A DNA stretch of 10,190 nucleotides from Coriobacteriales bacterium (GTDB taxonomy: Bacteria; Actinomycetota; Coriobacteriia; Coriobacteriales; UBA8131). Below the pieces are notes generated by a model. That model ran no database searches and had not been told where the DNA came from. It was given only the letters and a program-made list of their open reading frames with translations. Below are positions 5,661-10,190 of the stretch, piece by piece; the first letter of the stretch is position 1; every line of letters begins with the position of its first letter. The position numbers and the translations under genes were made by a program. Location of the stretch: NCBI GenBank assembly GCA_031272005.1, contig JAISUQ010000047.1:1-10190 (forward strand). The letters run 5' to 3'.

Positions 5661-7075
5661 CGGATGTGAAAGACGTGACGGGTGCGGCGGGTGCGACGTG
5701 TGCGGCGGATGCGGCGGATGCGGCGGAGAAGCGCGCCCGTACGGCCATCGAGGTGACCAAGGCCGCCAAATCTGGCAAGTCTGGCAAGTCAGCGGACAGC
5801 AGCGCTGCCAGCCTGGCGACCGCCGCCATCGCCCCACCCGAGCCCAGGAAGCGCTCCAAGCTCTGGCTGGTTCTGGCCGCCATGGGGCCGGGCATCATCG
5901 CCGAGCTGGCCGGCAACGACGCCGGCGGCATCTCCACCTTCTCGGTGGCCGGCGCCTCCTACGGCTACAACGCCCTGTGGACCATCCCCGTGGCCATGCT
6001 GTTCTTGATGGTGGTGCAGGAAAGCGCCGCCCGCATGGGTGCCCAGACCGGCAAGGGCTTCGCCGCCCTTATCCGCGAGAACTTCGGCCTCAAACTCACG
6101 GCCTTCGCCATGCTGGCGCTGTTGGTGGCCAACACCGGCACCACCTTCTCCGAATTCGCCGGCATCGCCGCCGGCATGGAGCTGTTCGGCGTCAGCAAAT
6201 ACATCAGCGTGCCGATTGCCGCCATCGCCGTCTGGTCACTGATCATGGCCGGTTCGTATAAGCGCACCGAGAAGATCTTCATGGTCATCAGCCTGGTCTT
6301 CCTGACCTACGTGGTGGCCGCCTTCATCTGCAAACCCAACTGGGGCGAGGTGGCTGCGCACACCGTTATCCCCCACTTCATCTTCGACAAGGGCTTCTTC
6401 GCCCTGATAATCTCGCTGATCGGCACCACCATCGCACCCTGGATGATCTTCTTCGGCCAGAGCAACGTGGTGGAGAAGGGCACCACCATCCGCGAGCTGA
6501 CCAATCAACGGGTGGATGTCTTCAGCGGCGCAGTGGTGGCCTGCCTGGTGGTCTGGTTCATCATCATCACCACCGGCACGGTGCTGTTCTCCCAGGGTAT
6601 CGAGGTCACCGACGCCGAGAGCGCGGCCAATGCCCTGGAGCCGATTGTTGGCCCTTACGCCCGCCAGCTGTTCGGCGCCGGCTTTGTGGGCGCCAGCTTC
6701 CTGGCCGCCTGCGTACTGCCGCTGACCACCTCTTACGCCGTTTGCGAAGCCTTCGGCTGGGAGCGCGGCACCGACCGCTCCTGGGCCGAGGCGCCGGCCT
6801 TCAAGACCCTGTTCACGCTGATTATCGCAGTGGCCGTGGTGGTAGTGTTGTGGCCGGGAATCAATCTGATGGGCGTGATGCTGACCGCCCAGTTCGTCAA
6901 CGGCGTGCTGCTGCCGGTGCTGCTGATATTCCTGGTGCGGATAATCAACAACCGCCGGGTGATGGGCGCACACCGCAATGGCAAGCTGGCCAACAGCTTG
7001 AGCCTGCTGACCATCGCCGTAATCATCGTGCTGACGGCCATCCTGTTGGTGATGCAGATACTGGGCATCGGCTGA
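5657..7075 (+). CDS. Nramp-related divalent metal transporter, NRMT-type (probable Mg2+)
   Basis: 472 residues from a GTG that overlaps the preceding TGA (GTGA), so translation is coupled. Residues 1-66 are an Ala/Lys/Ser-rich cytosolic tail encoded partly by 9-bp repeats; the Nramp (SLC11) fold with about 11 helices follows. In helix 1 the canonical DPGN metal motif reads DAGG (88-91, in GPGIIAELAGNDAGG). In helix 6 the usual A-x-x-M-P-H region reads TTIAPWM (257-263), with methionine replaced by A260 and histidine by W262. Loss of the soft methionine ligand is what I recall for NRMT-type Mg2+ carriers such as that of Eggerthella lenta; manganese/iron Nramps keep it. The MgtE-like neighbour supports a magnesium role. 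Some annotation pipelines would call it a generic Mn2+/Fe2+ transporter. Confidence 0.85.
   Translation: MTDVKDVTGAAGATCAADAADAAEKRARTAIEVTKAAKSGKSGKSADSSAASLATAAIAPPEPRKRSKLWLVLAAMGPGIIAELAGNDAGGISTFSVAGASYGYNALWTIPVAMLFLMVVQESAARMGAQTGKGFAALIRENFGLKLTAFAMLALLVANTGTTFSEFAGIAAGMELFGVSKYISVPIAAIAVWSLIMAGSYKRTEKIFMVISLVFLTYVVAAFICKPNWGEVAAHTVIPHFIFDKGFFALIISLIGTTIAPWMIFFGQSNVVEKGTTIRELTNQRVDVFSGAVVACLVVWFIIITTGTVLFSQGIEVTDAESAANALEPIVGPYARQLFGAGFVGASFLAACVLPLTTSYAVCEAFGWERGTDRSWAEAPAFKTLFTLIIAVAVVVVLWPGINLMGVMLTAQFVNGVLLPVLLIFLVRIINNRRVMGAHRNGKLANSLSLLTIAVIIVLTAILLVMQILGIG
5683..5727 (+). repeat. Five 9-bp tandem units in the transporter N-terminus
   Basis: Units of the form TGCGGCGGA: 5683-5691, 5692-5700 (diverged), 5701-5709, 5710-5718 and 5719-5727, the last three identical. 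They encode the Ala/Asp-rich tail. A second 9-bp duplication, TCTGGCAAG twice, lies at 5771-5788. The period keeps the reading frame, so copy-number changes would alter only tail length. Confidence 0.85.
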
Positions 7076-7147
7076 GGCGGAGTGCGTTGGGATACGGCTG
7101 GGCGGAGTGCGCTAAGATGCGGCTGGGTGGAGTGCGTTTGGACGCCA
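7076..7147. repeat. 25-bp tandem repeat directly after the transporter stop
   Basis: Units at 7076-7100 and 7101-7125, and a partial one at 7126-7147, share GGYGGAGTGCG and a GATRCGGCTG-like end. The last codons of the transporter (CTGGGCATCGGCTG, 7061-7074) resemble the unit end, suggesting the array grew out of the gene's 3' end. I see no gene in this stretch. Confidence 0.7.
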
Positions 7148-7150
7148 TAG

Positions 7151-7184
7151 GGGTGCGCTGGAGCGCGCCCAAAGCACTGTTTTC
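7151..7184 (+). terminator. GC-rich hairpin, possible terminator of the magnesium operon
   Basis: GGGTGCGC (7151-7158) pairs with GCGCGCCC (7163-7170) with one G-T wobble and a 4-nt TGGA loop. A short T-run (7180-7183) follows only after 9 nt, so it is an imperfect intrinsic terminator. Position, 75 nt after the transporter stop, fits. Confidence 0.4.
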
Positions 7185-7221
7185 GGGAGATTTCCGAGCA
7201 ATTCTGCGGTTCTCTCCATAT

Positions 7222-7284
7222 AATTGTACTTTATTAAACGTTTTTCGAGCATACCTTGCGCGATACGTTTATTTTCGTACAATT
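7222..7284. repeat. AT-rich spaced inverted repeat between convergent genes
   Basis: AATTGTAC-N5-TAAACGT (7222-7241) recurs in inverse orientation at 7265-7284, with the same 5-nt spacing and a 23-nt centre. The island is far more AT-rich than its surroundings. It lies between the converging transporter and glmM transcripts. It could be a bidirectional stop, a protein-binding site, or a remnant of an inserted element. TTGCGC-N16-TACAAT (7256-7283) also resembles a weak plus-strand promoter. Confidence 0.5.
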
Positions 7285-7322
7285 TTGCGGATAATACAGC
7301 GGAGAATGCGCAGCTCATCGGC

Positions 7323-7388
7323 TGCTGGCGAGGTTTACGTCCCACGGATGCACTGCCTGCTGGCGAGGTTTACGTCCCCCGGATGCAT
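7323..7388. repeat. 35-bp tandem duplication containing the glmM stop codon
   Basis: The 30-nt segment 7323-7352 recurs at 7358-7387 with one mismatch (A7344 versus C7379), offset by 35 bp. The right copy holds the last codons of glmM (Cys-Ile-Arg-Gly-Thr) and its TAA. The left copy would encode the same five residues and stop again. It is a recent local duplication of the gene end. Confidence 0.85.
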
Positions 7389-8887
7389 TCGGCAATCGAT
7401 TCGGCGGCTTGTTGGGCTGCGGCTTCTTCGGCGGCTTCGACCATCACGCGCACCAGCGGCTCGGTGCCCGAGGCACGCACCAGCACGCGGCCGGTGCTGC
7501 CCAGCTGCTGCTCCACCTGCTGGATGGCTGCCTGCACGGCGGCGTCCTGCTCCCAGGCGTTTCTGTCCGCCACTGGCACATTGATGGTGGTCTGGGGATA
7601 GCGGGTCATGGCCTTGGCCAGCTCACTCAGCGGGCGCCCGCTGCGCACCATGGCTGCCAGCAGTTGCAAGCCACTGACCAGGCCGTCGCCGGTGGTATTA
7701 TGCTTCAGGAAGATAGTGTGCCCGCTCTGCTCGCCACCCAGGATATAACCGCCGGCACGCATGGCGGCCAGGACGTTGCTGTCGCCCACCGCCGTTTGCA
7801 CGACCTCGATGCCGGCTGCGGCCATCGCCTGCACAAACCCCAAGTTGCAGACCACGGTGGAGACCACCGTGTTGTGCGTCAGTTGGCCTCGCGCCTGCAG
7901 GTCCAGCGCACAGATGGCCTCGATGACGTCACCGTCCAGGACGTTGCCCAAAGCGTCCACGGCCAGCAGGCGGTCGGCGTCGCCGTCGTGGGCCAGGCCA
8001 ATATCGGCGCCCGTCTCGGCAACCAGGGCAATCAGCGGCGCCAGATGGGTGGAGCCGCAATCCACGTTTATACAATCACCATCGAAGCTATTGTTGATGG
8101 CCACGACGTCCGCGCCCAATAGGCGCAGCGCCTCCGGCGAGGTGTGGCTGGCGGCGCCAAAGCCGCAATCCACCGCAACCCGCAGACCGGCCAGGCTGAT
8201 GCCTTCAGCCTGCAGCGTTCCTACAGCGTGGGCGATGTAGCGCTCGCTGGCATCGGTCAGCGGCACAGCCATGCCGATGCTGCTGCCGACACAGTAACGG
8301 GGACCGCTCGTGCCACCAGAGCCGTCGCCACCGCTGGCGCTGGCACTGATACCGTCGCTGGCGTCGCCACTGCTGGCGTTACTGCCGGTCACCGACGGGC
8401 TGCCCAGGCTTGGACGGCCACCGCGGCTCTTCACACCGCGCATCGCCTGTTGCAGCCAGTCCTCAAACTGGCCTTCCAACTCGGGAGTCAGCTTGTAGCC
8501 GGAGCCGTCGAAGAACTTGATGCCGTTGTATTCGGGAGGATTATGTGATGCGGAGATAACCACGCCGCCGGCCGCAGCCAGCTGGCGAGTCAGCAGGGCC
8601 ACAGCCGGTGTGGGGACGACGCCGGCCAGCAACACGTCGCCACCGCTGGAAGTGATGCCCGCGACCAGGGCGGCCTCCAGCATGGAGCCACTGCGCCGCG
8701 AGTCGCGGCCAATGACGAAGGTTGGGCGTGCGGCTGGGTTGGCTGGGGTGGCTGGCGCGGCTGGCGCTAAAGAGTGCCCCCCGGCCAGCAGCTGCACGGC
8801 AGCCTGCCCCAGGGAGAACGCCATTTCGCAGGTCAGCTCGGAGTTCGCGATGCCGCGAACTCCGTCTGTACCAAAATAGCGAGCCAT
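7370..8887 (-). CDS. glmM: Phosphoglucosamine mutase
   Basis: Converts glucosamine-6-phosphate to glucosamine-1-phosphate in the cytoplasm, feeding UDP-GlcNAc and peptidoglycan synthesis. All four functional motifs are present: N-terminal RYFGTDGVRG, the phosphoserine loop ISASHNP (S114), the Mg2+ site DGDADR (301-306), the sugar loop GGEQSGH (384-390) and the phosphate site RASGTEP (471-477). At 505 residues it is about 55 longer than usual GlmM. The extra length sits in two low-complexity inserts, residues 38-54 (Ala/Pro) and about 152-197 (Ser/Gly/Asp). The ATG lies 7 nt after the rpsI stop with no clear Shine-Dalgarno, so coupling to rpsI is likely. The order rplM-rpsI-glmM is typical of Actinomycetota. 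Confidence 0.97.
   Translation of the reverse strand: MARYFGTDGVRGIANSELTCEMAFSLGQAAVQLLAGGHSLAPAAPATPANPAARPTFVIGRDSRRSGSMLEAALVAGITSSGGDVLLAGVVPTPAVALLTRQLAAAGGVVISASHNPPEYNGIKFFDGSGYKLTPELEGQFEDWLQQAMRGVKSRGGRPSLGSPSVTGSNASSGDASDGISASASGGDGSGGTSGPRYCVGSSIGMAVPLTDASERYIAHAVGTLQAEGISLAGLRVAVDCGFGAASHTSPEALRLLGADVVAINNSFDGDCINVDCGSTHLAPLIALVAETGADIGLAHDGDADRLLAVDALGNVLDGDVIEAICALDLQARGQLTHNTVVSTVVCNLGFVQAMAAAGIEVVQTAVGDSNVLAAMRAGGYILGGEQSGHTIFLKHNTTGDGLVSGLQLLAAMVRSGRPLSELAKAMTRYPQTTINVPVADRNAWEQDAAVQAAIQQVEQQLGSTGRVLVRASGTEPLVRVMVEAAEEAAAQQAAESIAECIRGT
8732..8767 (-). repeat. Four 9-bp units in glmM encoding an Ala/Pro loop
   Basis: Plus-strand units GGCTGGnnn at 8732-8740, 8741-8749, 8750-8758 and 8759-8767 encode the PA-rich insert around GlmM residues 40-54. 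The period is in frame. It resembles the 9-bp expansion in the transporter N-terminus. Confidence 0.7.
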
Positions 8888-8894
8888 GAAACGA

Positions 8895-9350
8895 TTAACG
8901 CTTGGAGAACTGCGGACGCTTGCGGGCTTTCTTCAGGCCGTACTTCTTGCGCTCCACCATGCGTGGGTCGCGGGTCAGGAAGCCGGCCTTCTTCAGCTCG
9001 GTGCGGTAGTCGCCGGCCTCGAGCAGGGCGCGGGCGATGCCATGGCGCAATGCGCCGGACTGTCCGCTGATGCCGCCGCCGGTGGCGATGGCGATGACGT
9101 CGAAGTGATCCACGGTATCGGTCACCTTAAACGGCGTCAGGGCGTAGTTGACCAGAGCGTCGCGGCCGAAGTAGTCGTGGCCGTCGCGACCATTGACCGT
9201 GATCTTGCCGCTGCCGGGAATCAGACGCACGCGCACGATGGCGTTCTTGCGCCGGCCAGTGCCGCGGTAATCCGCTTCGGTCTTGACCTTCTCCGCCACA
9301 GTTTCCTCAACGACTTCCGGATTTATCTCAGAAATTTCAGACTTAGCCAT
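8895..9350 (-). CDS. rpsI: 30S ribosomal protein S9
   Basis: 151 residues. From residue 29 on it is a clear S9: RGTGRRKNAIVRVRL, GSGKITVNGRD, GGGISGQSGALRHGIARALL (91-110) and the invariant tail KKARKRPQFSKR, which reaches toward the P-site tRNA. S9 sits in the head of the small subunit. The first 28 residues are an acidic extension (MAKSEISEINPEVVEETVAE...) seen in several actinobacterial S9 proteins and absent from the Escherichia coli protein. ATG is preceded by GGAGG (9363-9359), 8 nt away and located inside the end of rplM; the two genes are 3 nt apart and surely co-translated. Confidence 0.98.
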   Translation of the reverse strand: MAKSEISEINPEVVEETVAEKVKTEADYRGTGRRKNAIVRVRLIPGSGKITVNGRDGHDYFGRDALVNYALTPFKVTDTVDHFDVIAIATGGGISGQSGALRHGIARALLEAGDYRTELKKAGFLTRDPRMVERKKYGLKKARKRPQFSKR

Positions 9351-9353
9351 CTG

Positions 9354-9788
9354 TTATGCCTCCAGCTTGATCTCGCGCGGATTCTGCGCCTTGTGCGGAT
9401 GGTTGGGGCCCACATAGACTTTGAGCTTCTTGCCCTGGGCCCGACCCAGCGTGTTCTTCGGCAGCATGCCCTTGACGGCGTGCTCGATGACCCGCTCCGG
9501 ATGCTTGGCCATGGCCTGCTCGAAAGTCTCCGACTTCAGGCCGCCGGGATAACCGCTGTGGCGGTAGTAGGTCTTGGCCGTGGCCTTGGCCCCGGTGACC
9601 TTGATTTTCTCAGCATTGATGATGATGACGAAATCGCCCACATCGACATGCGGGGTGTACTGCGGCTTGCGCTTGCCCTTGAGAATCTGGGCGGCCTCTG
9701 AGGCCACGCGGCCGAGTACCTGGTCCGTGGCGTCAATCAGCACCCAGTCGCGCTGAACTTCGCCAGGCTTGGCGTAATACGTACTCAC
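9354..9788 (-). CDS. rplM: 50S ribosomal protein L13
   Basis: 144 residues, normal length for L13, an early-assembling large-subunit protein. Family motifs: DWVLIDATDQVLGRVAS (14-30), KGKRKPQYTPHVDVGDFVIIINAEKI (split around residue 50), TYYRHSGYPGG (73-83) and AVKGMLPKNTLGRAQGKKLKVY (104-125). The start is GTG, supported by GGAGG (9799-9795) 6 nt upstream and by the normal N-terminus. It is the first gene of the rplM-rpsI-glmM operon, read from a promoter about 130 nt upstream. Confidence 0.98.
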   Translation of the reverse strand: MSTYYAKPGEVQRDWVLIDATDQVLGRVASEAAQILKGKRKPQYTPHVDVGDFVIIINAEKIKVTGAKATAKTYYRHSGYPGGLKSETFEQAMAKHPERVIEHAVKGMLPKNTLGRAQGKKLKVYVGPNHPHKAQNPREIKLEA

Positions 9789-9915
9789 AATATTCCTCCG
9801 AACTTAAGTGAAGCGCCCACCTGGCAAACTGACCTGGACAATCAGCGCGCTACCGGGGGCATGAGCTTCAAAGGGTTGCATTCTCAAAGTTTCACGGGGC
9901 TTTGAAAACGAACCC
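9789..9915 (-). promoter_or_regulatory. 5' leader of the rplM operon with a two-part hairpin
   Basis: The leader of about 125 nt begins with a nested hairpin. Outer GGGTT (9915-9911) pairs with AACCC (9877-9873); inner TTTTCAAAG (9908-9900) pairs with CTTTGAGAA (9889-9881), with one G-U pair and a 10-nt loop. Ribosomal operons often carry leaders bound by one of their own proteins, so L13 or S9 feedback is possible. I cannot match it to a known L13 leader family by eye. Confidence 0.45.
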
Positions 9916-9919
9916 TCAA

Positions 9920-9948
9920 ATTGTATCGGAGTCGCTGCTCAGCGTCAA
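9920..9948 (-). promoter_or_regulatory. Promoter of the rplM-rpsI-glmM operon
   Basis: On the minus strand TTGACG (9948-9943), a 17-nt spacer and TACAAT (9925-9920) make a near-consensus sigma-70-type promoter, as expected for a ribosomal protein operon. Predicted start is near 9913. Confidence 0.75.
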
Positions 9949-9968
9949 ATTTGAGTACTTTGCATTTT

Positions 9969-10020
9969 GCGGCAACGAATGCGGTAACGAATGCGGCAAA
10001 GAAAGCGGCCAAGAAAGCGG
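9969..10020. repeat. Four 12-bp tandem units downstream of the partial right-edge gene
   Basis: Units GCGGCAACGAAT, GCGGTAACGAAT, GCGGCAAAGAAA and GCGGCCAAGAAA fill 9969-10016, followed by GCGG. They lie in the gap between the stop of the right-edge gene and the rplM promoter, about 20 bp from the promoter's -35. In one plus-strand frame they read as Lys/Ala-rich, but that frame has no proper start. Confidence 0.8.
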
Positions 10021-10037
10021 GCCGGAGTGCTCAGATG

Positions 10038-10190
10038 CTACGCAAACGGGTCGATGTACGCCGGCTGGCCACTGAGCGCTGCCTCAAACAGCTCATCCAG
10101 AGCCTGGTCGTGGCTCAGGTGGCGCTGATTGCGGTAGGCGTTGATGCTGATCATCAGGTAGAGAAGGTCGTCACGACTGGCCGGGCGGCT
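10038..10190 (-). CDS. Hypothetical protein, C-terminal 50 residues only
   Basis: The minus strand is open from the right edge to a TAG at 10040-10038. The visible part, DDLLYLMISINAYRNQRH followed by LSHDQALDELFEAALSG, looks like two amphipathic helices and ends in PAYIDPFA. GC at third codon positions is clearly high in this frame and lower in the opposite one, which supports coding. I do not recognise the family; the helices vaguely recall small DUF3791-type proteins, but the end does not fit. It is upstream of, and in the same direction as, the rplM operon, which has its own promoter. Confidence 0.6.
   Translation of the reverse strand, partial: SRPASRDDLLYLMISINAYRNQRHLSHDQALDELFEAALSGQPAYIDPFA

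Noticed and set aside
7112..7345. Minus-strand frame of 77 codons downstream of glmM.
   Set aside because: It starts at a GTG inside the 35-bp duplication, spans the AT-rich inverted repeat and the 25-bp array, has no ribosome site and no recognisable family.
9958..10190. Plus-strand Lys/Ala-rich frame through the 12-bp repeats to the right edge.
   Set aside because: No proper start or ribosome site; the opposite frame at 10038-10190 has higher third-position GC and a more protein-like sequence.

Overview
The window looks like a chromosomal piece of a GC-rich Actinomycetota, tentatively Coriobacteriia (Eggerthellaceae-like). The order rplM-rpsI-glmM is typical of Actinomycetota. A PRC-barrel/MgtE_N/CBS protein beside an Nramp-related magnesium transporter also fits that group: the characterised NRMT I recall is from Eggerthella lenta. 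This placement is inference, not a database result. No rRNA, tRNA, CRISPR array, transposase or phage gene is visible.

Layout, left to right. (1) 1-1107, minus strand: the 5' part of an Xre-type helix-turn-helix protein cut by the window edge, with its own promoter/operator, then a RelE/ParE toxin and a Phd/YefM antitoxin with an autoregulation-type palindrome on the promoter. (2) 1209-3240, plus strand: a YtrA-like GntR repressor, an ABC ATPase and a six-helix permease in one tightly coupled operon. A perfect 8-bp-arm palindrome sits on its -10 box. (3) 3241-3498: no gene; three related palindromic units of the GTCATTGCCGG...CCGGYAAT type. (4) 3499-7075, plus strand: a good promoter, a roughly 260-nt structured leader with an anti-Shine-Dalgarno segment, then two overlapping genes. 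The first is an MgtE-like protein with PRC, MgtE_N, CBS and five-helix domains whose membrane domain lacks the usual MgtE ion-path motifs. The second is an Nramp-fold transporter with NRMT-type substitutions in the metal site. (5) 7076-7369: convergent intergenic region with 25-bp tandem repeats, a GC-rich hairpin, an AT-rich inverted repeat and a 35-bp duplication that includes the glmM stop. (6) 7370-9948, minus strand: promoter, leader hairpin, rplM, rpsI, glmM. (7) 9969-10190: 12-bp tandem repeats and the 3' end of an unrecognised gene.

The most interesting unit is region 4. A magnesium-sensing module (MgtE_N plus CBS) on an apparently transport-dead MgtE membrane domain is translationally coupled to a predicted Mg2+ carrier, behind a leader whose sequence allows a long-range helix to hide the ribosome binding site. 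I read this as a possible two-protein magnesium uptake system with both RNA-level and protein-level feedback. Only the sequence features are observed; the function is inferred.

A second theme is an abundance of short tandem expansions (9, 12, 25 and 35 bp) in low-constraint places: the N-terminus of the transporter, loops of GlmM and the gene ends.
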